From: Sternotherus odoratus
Lineage: Eukaryota > Chordata > Testudines > Kinosternidae
Assembly (NCBI GenBank): GCA_032164245.1
Contig: JAVMKO010000200.1
Coordinates: 115,001-179,000, forward strand
Direction of reading: 5' to 3'
Length of the DNA stretch: 64,000 bases
Part shown: positions 11,861-23,591 of the stretch, in pieces
Position numbering within the stretch: the stretch's first letter is position 1
How the letters are laid out: each line of letters begins with the position of its first letter
Notes under the pieces: model-generated
Databases searched by the model: none
Seen by the model: only the letters and a program-made list of their open reading frames with translations
What the model was told of the DNA's origin: nothing
Program-made: the position numbers and the translations under genes

Positions 11861-12214
11861 CTCTCCCAGCCAGGGAGACTGGGAATAGGTGCTGCCTGCA
11901 ATTGCCAGCTCTGGAAGGGAGCCTTCTTCTAGTGGTTAGTGCAGGAGCCTGGACACAAGACTCCTGGGCTCCATCCCTGGCTCTGTCACTGACTCCCAGT
12001 GGCTTCCCCTGCCCAGGCCATGGTTTTCGCTCAGTGGGATTGGGGTCCCTTCCCCAGGGCCCAGGGCTTCTCAGGCTTCAGAAATGTGTGTAAATTGCTA
12101 GGGGACCTCGAGATGGGAGGCATCCTGCCTGCAGTAGGTCTGTGTTCTGGACCCCCGGCTGTAGGCCTGAGTTTATCCATCCCTTGGCAATAAAACATCC
12201 TCTTGTTTTCACAG

Positions 12215-12356
12215 CCACTGAGTGTCAGTCTCTCAGTTTCTACACCGCGCCCTCCTGGCGGGGCATTGTGCTGCCCAGATCAGCTGCAAGAAACTGAGGG
12301 AAAGGGAGAGACCAACTGCGAGCATCTGCCTGCCGGCTCAATACCACCTAGAGCAA
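12215..12356 (+). other. Candidate 5' non-coding exon
   Basis: A pyrimidine-rich acceptor (CTTGTTTTCACAG) precedes 12215 and a donor (GAGCAA followed by GTGAGTTG) follows 12356. No long frame is present, so it would be untranslated leader for the MROH-like gene at 12988. Against this, AATAAA lies just upstream near 12189, so the block may instead be the end of an LTR. Confidence 0.35.
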
Positions 12357-12987
12357 GTGAGTTGCACTTAGCTTGTCCTCAGGTACTTCCCTTTTCTGCT
12401 TGGGGAGGGGCAGAAATGGGGGGAAGTCTCCACCCAATGAGTCTGGATTTGCTAACACAGCCCCCTGCAGCCCTTCGCTCTGGGCCTGGGCAGCCCTTCC
12501 CTCGTCTGAGACTGTTCCCAGGCCGAGAGCCTCTGGGGGAGGTAGACCCTGCCAGCTGCTGAACCTCCCCAACCCCAATCAATGAAACCACTGGGAACTG
12601 GGGGGGGGGGGAATGTCTCATATGCTTGGGACCTTGTGAACATTAGCTGGGGGTTTCCAGGGCAGACTCCGACTCCTTCCCGGGTTCTGTTCTTTCTCTA
12701 GCTTGGCAGGGAGTGTGGCCTGGGGCGGGGGCTGGGGGGGCAGAGTTGCTTGTCCAACGTAACTGAAAACCCCACTGCTTGGATGAGACTCCCCTGGTGC
12801 CTCAGTGGGGGGGGGAAGTTTGGGAGCAGCCTGTCCTGTGAGCTCCTGCCCGTGTGTGTAGATTGCAGTCCCGGGGCCGGGGAGGGGGGGTTGCCCCGGC
12901 AGAGGGGAGGTGGGGGGGACAGGAAGGCCTGTTAGTGAAAGGCTGCCTTGAATCCAGACTCATGGCTGCTCCCCTCTCACTTCCAGG

Positions 12988-15900
12988 ATGAAGAGGTTCA
13001 GGCAGATGCTCCGCAAGAGGTCAGCGAAAGTGGCTCCCATGGGAAGCGGTTGCCAGCTGGCGGAGGAAGGGAGCGGCCCCGGTGTCCTGGCTGGTGGGGA
13101 CGCAGGTTCTGGGGTCTCCAGGGGGTGGAAGTTCCCAAAATGGCTGAGGAGAACGGCGCCGGATACAACATCAGTCCCTGAGGCACCGTGCGCGGGGGAC
13201 CCCGGACAGGGCAGGAACTGGGCAAAGAGGCTCTGGGGCTTCCTCTCAAGGAAGCAGAGGCGCCAGGAGCCCAACAGAGCCCAGAGAGTGACATCACCTA
13301 CCCTGGCCTCTGGAGAGCCCAGCTCCAGCTCCTCGGCACCACCCCCAGGGACCCCCAGGGACCAGCTGGAGGACCAGGACCAGGACCCGGAGGAGGAGGA
13401 GGAGGAGGAGGACGGGTCTGCACTAGAAACAGCCCTTTGCGTCATCCAAGAATATCTGCTGTGCAGAGCCGAGGTACAAAACTCCCCTGGCTGAGCCGGC
13501 GTCGAGTCTGTCTTGCCCCTTGTGCCATCCCCACCCCGAGAACCCATCACCTCCGAATGGGGCACTTCTCCCATGTTCTCTGGGACCCCGGAGGGGGGGT
13601 GTTTGTCCCACAAAAGCCAGGGTCTCCTCCCCCCACAGACACAGTGATTTTGGGAAGGGGGGGCTTTGCCTGCTCTCCCCCATGGAGGACTTGAGCCCTG
13701 GAGCTGGTTTGGGTGGGGTGGGGAGGCCCCTAACTAACCGTCTCTCTCTCTCCCCCAACCCCACTCCCAGTGGGTGCAGGACAGGGCGAAGCAGCTCACC
13801 TTCCTGGAGGCCATCCCCACCCTCTGCTACTGCGTGTACCAGCTGGGCCAGGAGAGCCTGGAGCCATATTGCTCCAAAGCGGCCCTTGTGGAGAGCATTA
13901 CGGTGAGTGAGACCCGGGGCCTTGTGGGGTGGGAGCCAGACATGGGCCAGTGGGGGGAGATGGTGGGGCTGGAGGGGGCAGCAGAGGGGAGGGAGGAATG
14001 TGGGGGTGGAGCTGGAGAGGGGGTTAGTTTGATGGGAGGGAGGAAAGGGGGGCCAAGGTGGGTGGGGGAGGAGTTATGCTGCTGCGTCTCCGGTGCAGTT
14101 TGGCCCCCTCAGTGGGAAGTGTCTGTGGGGCCTGAATCTCATCTGCTGCTCCGTCCCCTTTGGGTCTCCCAGGAGCTGATTGCAGGCCTCCCGCAGACGT
14201 GCCAGCCAAGGTCCATCCTCTCCAGCTCCATGGATGCAGTTTTCGCCCTCAGGTACCAGAACCCACCTGCCCAAACCCTGGTGCTGTTCAGTCCCAGAGC
14301 CGGGAGTCCCAGATCCTCCCACTCCTAGGTCCCCCCCAATTGCGGCTGTTCACATCCAGCGTGTGAGGCGGTGGGAATGTTCGCTCTTTCCTGGCTGGTG
14401 GGTGATTTCACACCAAGAACTTTACTGGCCTTAGGGGGAGGATCGCCGGGTTAAAGGGTTATAGAAGAGGGGAAGGTCCAGGGGTGAGATCAGGGGAACG
14501 GGCCCTGTTCTAGCCCTGCCACTGACTGGCTCTGTGACTTCGGCCAGGTCACTGCACTTCTTAGCGCCCCTCTTTCTGTTTTTGCTGGTCTGGGCCTGTT
14601 CCTGTCTCATGGTCGTGTCGCAAAGTCTAAGACAGGCTCCTCTCTCCTGCCAGCCAACTGAAGCCGCCACTGGAGCTGGAGGTAGAAGGTCCCCTCCTGC
14701 GGGAGGTCCTGTATAGGATCTACACAGGGCGGGACATGGATGATTTCCAGGTAGGTCCTCCTCCTACTTCTCTATCCCAGGAGCAGGAGTGGCCTGTGGT
14801 CCCTGCTCCCTTGGTTTGGTGGAGCTGCTGAGAATAGGGGAGGGGTGAGCAGAGCTGGGAACAGGTCCAGGGTAAACAAAATGGCACGGAGGGGATCCCA
14901 TTACCCTCTGTGGCTGATCCTGGCCTTCCCTCCTCCTTCTCGGCTCTGCTGCTTGGACTCTGCCCAGGCACCTAGCTCCCATCCAGAGCACTTTGGCTGT
15001 TCCATACACAGCTGCATACCAGGCCCTCTGCAGAGAACTGCTAAGGGCCAGGACTGAAGAGCCAGGTGTCATTCTGCCATGAACTCTTGCTAAGAGTCTC
15101 TGGAGTGATAGGATTGGGAGGGGCCAGGATGTATCTTTGGGGTCTTGTCAGGGGCCAGGGATCCCCAGGGCCCCCTCCTCCAAATCATCCCCTGATCGGT
15201 GTAGGCTCAGATCCCATGACTGTCGGGCACTCCCTCCTCTTGCAGGATCAGGATAAGACCTACACAGACAGCCTGAATATCATCCTGGGTGGCCTGCTAT
15301 CTGAAAACCCCACCTGCCAGAAGCTGCAAATCCTCCTGGAGGTGAGCACAAGGAGAGGGCCTGGGGGGAATTTCACCTTAACTCTGTCGGCGGGCTGCAA
15401 AGGAGAGAGTAGAAGAGCCCTGTGTGATGGGATCGTAGGGTACAACTGTCACGGAGTGCCGGGGCGACGGACTGGAACCGCTCCCTAGCGAGCCAGACTG
15501 TACTCCGGGTGGAGGGCCCCTTCTCCGTACACAGCCTGTTTCCAAGGCTAGGAGCTTCATGGGTACCCACTTCCACCTTCCTGCATCTGACCTCGGAGCA
15601 TTCAGCATCGTCTGCACCTCTGTGTGGTTCCCCCAGCAAGCCGGCCTGGGCGGGGTCCTGGGGGAGCCCATGGATTCTGCACCCCAAATCCACAGTCAAA
15701 CGTGACTCTCAGCCAGCCAGTAAAACAGGTTTATTCGATAACTTCTAATCACAGACCATACAGCGAGCGTGAGCCCTCAGCTGGATCCATCTTGGGGCCA
15801 GAGAGTGAGATGGCTCCTCTCCCCTTTCCAGCCAGACCCAGACTGACTACTCCCCCTCCAGCCCCTCCCTGCTCTCCTTTGTCCCTTTCCCGGGCTCGAG

Positions 15901-18900
15901 GTATCACCTGACCTCTCTCCAACACCTGGGGTCAGATTACAGCATCTGGGATGCCTCCTTGAGGGGGAGGGGTTGCCTCCTTACTTCCAGTGTCAGCCCC
16001 TATTCCTTAAGAACTGCATAGGGGAAACTGAGGCACGCACACACAGTATTCCTACTTCGTCACAACAACCTGAAATTGTGGGACCACTGTGCCCCTTTAC
16101 CTCTGCAGCCTGAGCTGTCTCTGACCAGTGCCGGGCCAGTGACCAACTGCAAACCCCTCCAGCCGCTGTGATCACGCAGCCGTCAGCTTGTGGAGGCCCA
16201 CACCCAGCTAAATTGCATGAAGGCTCTCCAAGCCCCTCATGAATTATACAGGGAGGAGCCCCAGCAAATCACCCCCAACCCCCGCCTGGCACCTCAGAAG
16301 TATCCCAGCGTACACTGCTCAAGACTTCCTGGGACAGCACAAGCTCATTCGTTAGTTTGCCACTCCAACAAAGGGTGGTAGACCTGCAACAGCCCTTGGC
16401 ATCCTGAGCTCTGATTCTCCACACACTTCATCCAAAATCACCCTGTTTTCGATACACTGGAACACAGACTGATTCCCTGCAGACAATAGGGATCTGAAGG
16501 GATTATAAGTAGTAGGCAGAGATCAAAGTAAGAAATACAAATGAACTCCCAGTCTAAATTTTACTAAGCAAGATTTGACTAAAGCAGTTGTTCACCCCAC
16601 TGGATGTTTCAGGCAATTTACAGTTCTTATCACCCAGGCTGAGCTCCCTCTTAGCCTGGGACCAATCTCCCCCATTCAAAGGCTTTGTCTTCCCAACAAT
16701 CTGCCAGCTATTAAGATGGGGGAGGAGAGAGGCCAAATGGTGATGTCATCGACCCTTGCTTACCTTTCTGTCCAGGTGCTTGAAAGATCCTTGCCCTGAC
16801 ATGGGGCGTAGGCAGCCCCCATTTTGAACGTGCCCTCTCTGAGGAGTCTTCTTGATGGGCCATCCACACATGTCTGGCTGGTCCTGATGTAAATGTGTCT
16901 TGTCAGTTGCTCCTTTGTTGCCATTGAAAGGCTGGCTGTGAGCATCTCCCAACCTCAGCGTGTACTTCAGTAACACACACCCAGCAGCACTTCATCCCTT
17001 CACACACAGGACTAGTACACCCAGTTCAACCGGAGAGTAACGTCCAACAGATCCTGACTTCTCAAATGCTACCTCACAAGGCACACTTTGTACCGACCGT
17101 ATCATCATCACATCACAGTGGTGAATATGGGGGTTCCAGGGTGCTATTTCGAGGTACAGAGCATCACACCATGTCTACATTGTGTCCTCTCAGCTGGGAC
17201 CCAGCGGGCCAGAGCTATCAGTGCAGTGCAACGCCGGGACCCTTTTGCCTTTGCTGGCCCAGAGGGAAGGATCCTGATGGATCCTGGATTTAGAGATAAT
17301 AGGACCAATCCCAAGACCGAACGTTGTCCCAGTCGGGAGAGACAATGACAGCGTCCTGGGCAGCGTCCTGGGTGCAAGAACCCCCTTTTCGAACTCTGCG
17401 ATTGGTGGGTGTTCCACCCTGAGCACAATGTCTCAGCCCCATGGGGCGGGGGAGAGACTCATTTGTAGAGCATGCGCCTGTCCCCTGACCCTCACCTGTC
17501 TCCTTCTCCCACAGCACATCGATTTATGGTTGTGCTCCGAAGTGGCCCTGGAGAGAGCGAGAGCCGTAGGAAGCAGCAGGGCCCTCCTCTGTTATGCCAC
17601 CCGCCTCCCGGGATTTGATGTAAGTGACCTTTGACCCTTCCAGCTTCCTGAATGGGCAGGGCTGGATCTGACAGGCTGGGAGATTTGGAACTACAGGGAT
17701 TCTCGATGGAGAGGGCTCCTGTGGGGAGGCAGAGTCCAAACTGAGAATCCGCTCGGCTTGAGTCAAGTTCCTCTTCGCCTGGCTAAGTGGGTCCCCTGGT
17801 TCTGTGAGGGGCTGTGCTCCAGAGCCCATTGGGCTCGTGTTCTTCTGGAGCCGCTGGAGTCCTCCTGGAGGGCCCTTGCCCTGGTCCCTTTGCTCCAAGC
17901 TCCCTTGGGGGCAGAGAGAATGAGGGGTGTAGCTCTAGTTCCCCTCCCCCAGCACCTGCTACAGAGGAGAGAGACTCCTGGTCCACGGGAGATGAAGAGC
18001 CGCAGGTAGAATACTGATGGGTTCCCCTCGCCTCCTCCTCCTTCTCCCATCAGAGCTCATCTGACTTCCCCAAGGCGGGATATTTTGTGGCTAAGCTGGG
18101 TCTGCACCTCAATGACCCAGTATCCTACATCCGCTATCAAGCCAAGAAGGCCATATTCAGGCTGTACCAGCTTCTGCTGCAGCAGAGTGGTAAGAAACCC
18201 GGCTAGGAAATGGAACGCTGTAGAAACAAGCCCCTGGGAGAGTAACTGCAGCAGGGCAATGGGACCCCCGTAGAACTGAGGGCTCTCCTTTTAGACCAAC
18301 CCTAGCTGGGCAGAAGTGACACCAATAGAAACAAGGTTCCTCCTTTGAGACTGACCCCAGCCTTTGCGACTCCCTCGGCCCGGCAATGGGACTCTATAGA
18401 ACGGAGCCTCCTCCTCTGAGACCGACCCCAGCTTAGATGATGATTCTTTCTCTTCCCCACTCCCTGAATTAGGAAGTGATGAGTGTGAAAGTGCCAAGGA
18501 AATCGGCTCTTTTCTCTCATGGGACACAGCTGAGCTGCCATGGGGCTGCCAGCTGGTGAGGGGGCAGGAATGGAGCTTTGAGACAGATGGAGGGAATGAG
18601 CCCACAGTGAGGGTAGGGACAGAATCAGGGACCACAGGGGAAGGACACAAAGCTTTGCAGGATGTCACCAGCTGGGTACCTACGGTCCGATCCTGATTTC
18701 AGTGGGTGGGGTGGGGGGGGGTTTTCTCAGCATTACACGCCACCATTAGCAGGGACCGACTCCCAGAGCCCAGAGACTGTAATGGTCAGATGATTTCTGT
18801 GATAAATGGAACAATCCCCCTCCAGATACTAAACTGCCTGGTGAGGACCCTGCTATTCCACTAGGATATGGATACTGTGAAGGCCCCAGTCAGTGGGCAC

Positions 18901-21900
18901 CCAGCAATAGGAACAGAAGGACACAGGCACTGAAACCAGAATGCCAACCTTGCCAATAGAATGAGGAGTACTTGTGGCACCTTGAGACTAACAATTTATT
19001 TGGGCATAACAAATGTATTTAGTCTCTAAGGTGTCACACATACTGCTCGGTCTTTTTGCGGATACGGACTAACACGGCTACCACTCTGAAACCTGTCAAC
19101 CTCACAAATGTGTGTCTTTCTCTCCCAGGATGGAATGGGGAGGAAGCAGATCTGTGGGGTAGGGACAGGCTCGAGGACTTCGAGGGCCCGGAATATCAAG
19201 ATATGGCCAGAGTCAGGGAGGTAAGGTCTCAGCTGGTGCATTGCAGCAGCTCAGGCGTGGAGCTGTCTCCCCCTGCAGTGGCTGTGCCTAGATACAGGCC
19301 AAAAGCCTGCTGTGTGTTTCCAGCTGACAGAGTTCAGTTGGGAGAGGCTGAGGATCCTGGTTCAGAGCCTTCCTAACGGTCCTAGTTTGGGGCGATACAT
19401 GGATCCATTTCTCTATGGCATAAAAGGAAACCTGTGGGGCGTTGAGTTAATGCAGGGTTGTAACTCGAGGGATCTGGCTCCACTCACTGTCTCCCTGGAG
19501 GACACCCGAGCAAGGACTTACCGGTGCTCCGGAGTCCTGAGCAGGGAGCTGGGCCTCAACCAGAATGGATAGGGCCTTTAGAGCCCCGAGTCCTTTGAAT
19601 CAAGATGTAAAGGGCCCCTGGTTCTGGCTGTGGTAGTGGTGGCTGGAAGCCCCAGGCCCTTTAAATCACTGCCAGAGCTACTGCAGTGGAGCCCCGGGCC
19701 CTTTTAAATCTCCTGAGGTGAATCCTGCTCCAGAATGAGCTATTGTTAGAGGCCTCAGTGCCTGTGGCCTCTTATTGAAGAGGGTACCCTGAGTCATGGA
19801 CCCCCAAAGTTCCTCAAGGGGAATTAGCCGCCTTGGCTGCAGCATGACTCTTACCTTGTATGTGAGCCACTAGCGGGATTTGGAGCCTGGTTGTGGGCAA
19901 TCTGCCAAGGGCTCTGTGACGGGGCTGTTCCTGGTGGGATCCAACTGTGAGTGTCAGATCAGGACAGATCGCTTCCAAAGGGGCAACTACAGCCCAAAGC
20001 TGGGGTTTTTCCACACTAAGGCACCAAACCAGCCAAACAGAAAAGACTTCGGTTCCGCCCCACTGGCTAACCACGAGTCACACAAGCAATTCCCTTAGAC
20101 ACTCCAGCTTCCCAGTATCACCACCACCAGCCACCTGTCCTGGGGATCACTGGTTATGAAAACCAATCCCCCAAATAAAGAAAACGGTTCTCCCCAATTC
20201 CAAAGAATCAGGCCCCAGACCCAGGTCAATATACAAATCAGACCTTCCCACAAATCACGCTGTTGCCAACCCTTTAGAATCTAAAATCTAAAGGTTTATT
20301 GTATAAGGAAAAAGGTCTAGGTGAGGGTTAGGAATGGTTAAAAGAAATCAATTACATGCAGTAATGGCACATCTCTTGGTTCAGGCTTGCAGCTGTAGTA
20401 CATACTGCAGGTTCAGATAAAAGTCTCTGCAAATGCATCCCCTGCAAGGATGGGTCATCTGTCCAATGGTCAGAGCTTCCATGTGTAGCAAAATCCCATC
20501 CAGAGGTAGTTGCTAGCTCAAGGTTGCAGATGGAAGACAAAACTGGAGGGAGTTTCTCCCAGGTTTTATAGACTTTCTCTTCTTAGGCAGAGTCCCCTTG
20601 CAAAATCCAGGTTCATAGTTCAAGATTCAGTTCCTGACCAGCCAGGCTACATTCCTGGAGAAGCTGGGGTGTGGACAGGCATCTGCAAAGTTCATTGTGA
20701 CCTTAACTGCCCATCAGCCAGGCCAGTCAGGTTAACAACAACTAGTCTGAGATTTCACCCAGAAGCCAAACATAAGTTTGAAATACAGTCACCATGTAGC
20801 CAATAGCCACAATTTTAACTACAAAAAAGATACACACCTATCAATGGCATATTCATAATCAGCAATCCATAACCTGGTCCTAGACACCCATTATGACCCC
20901 CTGTACATAAGATTTGGTGCCACTATAGGACTCTGGCTGCACTAATGATCTATAGGATCCCAAATTATTTCAGTAAGGTGACAGGCTCATGTGCTGTTGG
21001 TTTCAGGTCTTCAGAGAGATTTTCTCAGAACACCAGCGGAGATCATTCCTGGATGTTGTGCAGCTGACCGTTTTCAACCCCCGGGTATGGATCAGAGAGG
21101 CAGGGCGCGCATTAAAGTTGTCCATCGTGGGATAAGCCAACCAGCTGCTAGGAGACGAGGTAACCAGAGGAGAATTAATCTAGCTTTGGGGAGGGATCTA
21201 GGGCCTTTCACCTCTATGCCAGGAAAAGTCACTCTCCTCCCATTCCCATTCACTGGCCGGGGCTCAAGGAGGTGAATGCGTTGTTGCAGGTGACATTGTT
21301 AGAGATGAATTCAGCTCCATGCATAGGGTAGGGCCAGTTTGTCCCCTGTGGAGCTCAAAGCAGTTCACACCCAGCTTTTGAGCCAGGCTAGTTAATTACC
21401 AGCATCACATCAACAGGGCAAACTGCCATTGCTCATGTGAGGGGCGGGAAACTCTCCTAGTGATCTCTGCCAGCCCTTCATACCCGCAGGGCATTAGACC
21501 AGTTCCTAGTGTCCATGTCATCTGAGCCACCAACCAGAGTTGCCCCGTCATTGACAGCCTTGCAGGCCCAGGACTGAAAGGGCCATGAAGACTAACCAGG
21601 CTGGGCCGAGGCACGTGGGCTGGGGATCCCTTGCTGCTGGCCGGGCTGGGGATCACTTAGGGAAAGGTCTCAATTTCCTCCCACCCCATTTCCCTGCTGC
21701 CAAAAGCCTCCCAACACCTCAGCTGGAGAAGCAGGGAGTGGCTGAGAGGATTATGGGGATCTGGGCTGCTTCCCACGCTGGGTTTGGAGGTAGAACAGCT
21801 CTCATGGGGGGGGACTGAGAGAAATGGGGAGAGTGGGGTTGGAGTTCAATGGAGAGGAGACTGGAATCCATCTAGGGATTGGGAGGGGGAATCCATCCCT

Positions 21901-22089
21901 CAGACGTGGGGAGAGGCTGGGTGGAACTTTTAGTGGCTCCAGGTAGTATTAATAACTCTCGTTGCGAAGGGGTGTCCGAGTCTCTGACTTGTCCCTTTTC
22001 CCTTTCAGCAGGAGAATGTTACTGAGGAGATTACGGCCCAAGTCTACTCAATCAGGTACTTGGGCCAATGCCCCATGGGACACCATTAA
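12988..22089 (+). CDS. Maestro heat-like repeat (MROH) family gene with an in-frame stop in its ninth coding exon
   Basis: Coding exons with AG/GT borders: 12988-13473, 13771-13902, 14173-14252, 14654-14750, 15246-15341, 17515-17619, 18054-18189, 19129-19220, 21007-21159 and 22009-22089 (stop 22087-22089). Intron phases agree throughout (0,0,2,0,0,0,1,0,0). The first exon is basic (MKRFRQMLRKRSAKV) and ends with an acidic run of seven Glu. Later exons are Leu-rich alpha-helical segments matching the MROH pattern: TYTDSLNIILGGLL, HIDLWLCSEVALERARA, AKKAIFRLYQLLLQQ, then VFREIFSEHQRRSFLDVV. MROH proteins are HEAT-like helical repeat proteins of mostly unknown biochemical role, and reptiles carry many short paralogues. 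Without the stop the product would be ~485 residues. A TAA at 21133-21135 falls within the last HEAT-like segment, giving 450 residues. All splice sites look usable, so this is either a recently inactivated copy or a truncated protein. The start follows an acceptor at 12986; upstream leader exons are uncertain. Confidence 0.8.
14505..14625 (+). mobile_element. MIR fragment in MROH intron 3
   Basis: The segment CTAGCCCTGCCACTGACTGG, then CTCTGTGACTTCGGCCAGGT, then CACTGCACTTCTTAG matches the MIR core in sense orientation, diverged. Confidence 0.65.
15447..16064. mobile_element. Solo LTR (618 bp) in MROH intron 5
   Basis: It begins TGTCACGGAG and ends CTTCGTCACA, giving TG...CA termini. The five bases ACAAC flank it on both sides (15442-15446 and 16065-16069), a clean target-site duplication for a retroviral integrase. 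No internal retroviral genes are present, as expected after LTR-LTR recombination. It lies between exons 5 and 6 of the MROH-like gene and so far does not disturb the splice sites. Confidence 0.85.
16070..17514. other. Remainder of MROH intron 5; no gene recognised
   Basis: About 1.4 kb of sequence with only short frames. Its composition suggests further old interspersed repeats, but I cannot name a family or find termini. Confidence 0.45.
18957..19093. mobile_element. Turtle-type repeat tail module, copy 1
   Basis: It contains CTTGTGGCACCTTGAGACTAA, then CTAAGGTGTCACAC, then CGGACTAACACGGCTACCAC. The same module occurs at 38911-39090 and 58800-58935, where it adjoins a Penelope-like coding fragment. 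It has an inverted arrangement (TGGCACCTT...AAGGTGTCA). It ends 36 bp before the acceptor of the MROH exon at 19129. Confidence 0.7.
19910..20988. mobile_element. Solo LTR (19915-20983) with 5-bp target duplication GGCTC
   Basis: The element starts TGTGACGGGGCTG at 19915 and ends AAGGTGACA at 20983. GGCTC is present immediately before (19910-19914) and after (20984-20988). A partial inverse copy of the same LTR is at 32573-33017. No gag-pol-env remains. Its right end lies only 23 bp before MROH exon 9 (21007), so the branch site of that exon probably lies inside or at the edge of the LTR. Confidence 0.88.
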
Positions 22090-22189
22090 AGTAGTATAAG
22101 GGCCCTACCGTCAATTAAATGTTAATCCCACCTCATGAGGGTATTACTTCTGGGGCCAAGGCGGACACATGACCAGAAGCAAGGTGTGT

Positions 22190-22520
22190 CGTGTGACCCC
22201 TCTAAGAACTGCTCCCAATCGGGAGGGCTTTCAGCCGCTGGGAACCACCCCAAGGAGAGATTTGACCAACTGGGGGGAATTCTGGGGTGGGGTGGCATTT
22301 CTGGAAGTGGTTCCTGTGACCCCTCTAAGAACTCCTACCACCATCCTCTACCAATCGCGATGGATATTGGCCACCGAGGACAACCCCAAGAGGAGATTTG
22401 ACCAAAATGGGACAGGTTCTGGGATGGGGTGAACCACCCAGATGAGGGTCCTATGATCCCTCTAAGAACTCCTCCCAATGCCTTCTGCCAATCAGACTGC
22501 AGCACTATCACCCCATAAGT
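22190..22520. repeat. ~130-bp tandem repeat, about 2.5 copies
   Basis: Three occurrences of TGACCCCTCTAAGAACT or TGATCCCTCTAAGAACT (near 22193, 22316 and 22456) each lead into CCAATC and, in the first two units, a GAGATTTGACCAA segment. Copies are diverged. It lies immediately outside the small spliced gene and Polinton-like integrase and could be part of that element's terminal repeat. Confidence 0.65.
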
Positions 22521-22664
22521 CCCAGTGCCAGGCAGAGGAGGCCATCTCTTACTAAGGACACATGTTTTGGAAATTGTGGAAAGGCTGAGAGGAAACATGG
22601 ACTCCTTTACCTCCCCCGTGAGAACTTCAGACTTTGTTTTAGCCCCGAGGACCTTTGGACTTGT

Positions 22665-23025
22665 ATGGAGAAAGCGCACTACAACAGTGACAGTTCAGTG
22701 GAGGGCCCTTTGACTCAACCGTTGAGGGATATGTCGGAACCCGACCCCAAAACCCGACCCCTCGTGAGACACCCCAATGAGTGTGACGTCGTCTCATTGT
22801 CCATCCCCCTAAAGCTGGAAGGCTATCCTGGCTTGGGGGAGTCACCAGCGGACAAGATGAATGGAAAAGATATCGCTCAGGTAAAATGACTGATTAAGAA
22901 GCGACGGTTGATGATGGGGGATTGTGTAAATTTAAAAACAAGCAGCAGGGTGCTTACACTGTTGTTTTTTTGTGAAAATTTCTTGACAGGTCGATGATGC
23001 CTTTCTAGAGACCTTTGAGAACTGA
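22665..23025 (+). CDS. Small two-exon gene of unknown function beside the Polinton-like integrase
   Basis: Exon 1 (22665-22880) encodes 72 residues from MEKAHYNSDSSVEGPLT to NGKDIAQ. A 109-bp intron with GTAAAA donor and TTGACAG acceptor follows. Exon 2 (22990-23025) adds 11 residues ending ETFEN and a TGA. The phase is 0 on both sides. AATAAA at 23219-23224 lies about 195 bp downstream. The predicted 83-residue protein is acidic and hydrophilic, with no signal peptide or membrane segment, and I recognise no domain. The compact layout resembles virus-like DNA elements, which fits the adjoining integrase. It could also be a chance frame, but phase, splice sites and poly(A) signal agree. Confidence 0.5.
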
Positions 23026-23218
23026 CACAGCCGTAGCCGTGTGGAGTAAATATATCGTGAATCAGCTGTTTCTGCTCATGTCTGAGACACAGATCTCAAG
23101 AGGAAAATTCAGAAAATGACAAAATGGAAGAATGAACCAGCTCAGACTCCCTCACGGTAGGGGTCAAGGCCTCCATTTTTGCAGATGGCTGTAAAAGGTG
23201 GTGTTAAACCAGGCGATT

Positions 23219-23224
23219 AATAAA
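23219..23224 (+). promoter_or_regulatory. Poly(A) signal AATAAA
   Basis: Canonical hexamer downstream of the small two-exon gene and just before the integrase-like frame. Confidence 0.45.
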
Positions 23225-23299
23225 ATTTATTTACATATGTCAATATGAATGTGTCACCCTCCATACTTGTGTTAGTAAAAGATGGTACCAGGAACAGTC

Positions 23300-23591
23300 A
23301 TGTCTCCACAGATGGCTCCGTTAAAGAGAATACATTACATCGCCAGGGAAGTTGGAGCTTTGGCGGGGTGAATCCTCATTTTCAAGTGCCCAAAAAGCAT
23401 AGTAAAACTTTCAATAGAAGACGGGTAGCAGCTTGGCTTTCAGACCAGGATGCTTACACTTTACACTAACCACCTTGGATACATTTTAAAAGAAACAAGA
23501 CCGTTGTTTCAGATGTGGATGTGCAATGGCAGGCAGATTTGGTGGATATGCACTATTTTTCCAAACACAACAGTGGTTTTAAGTACATCTT
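23300..23591 (+). pseudogene. Polinton/Maverick-type integrase, N-terminal fragment
   Basis: The frame shows WSFGGVNPHFQVPKK, then RRRVAAWLSDQDAYTLH, then a stop at 23467-23469 where a Lys codon is expected. The same frame continues with FKRNKTVVSDVDVQWQADL and VDMHYFSKHNSGFKYIFV. This matches the retroviral-like integrase of Polinton/Maverick DNA transposons, up to the first catalytic region (WQADLVDM). The frame is then cut at 23592 by an endogenous retrovirus LTR. The remainder of the integrase is not found on the far side of that provirus. Confidence 0.75.

Noticed and set aside
12948..13613. Minus-strand 217-codon frame opposite the first MROH exon
   Set aside because: It is the antisense of a GC-rich exon and has a poly-Ser run that mirrors the Glu tract; no splice support.
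19324..19572. Possible extra MROH exon after the TTTCCAG acceptor (LTEFSWERLRILVQSLPNG...)
   Set aside because: It is in frame and helix-like at first, but no donor is found before its stop and the exons at 19129 and 21007 already join in phase 0 in the order expected for the family.
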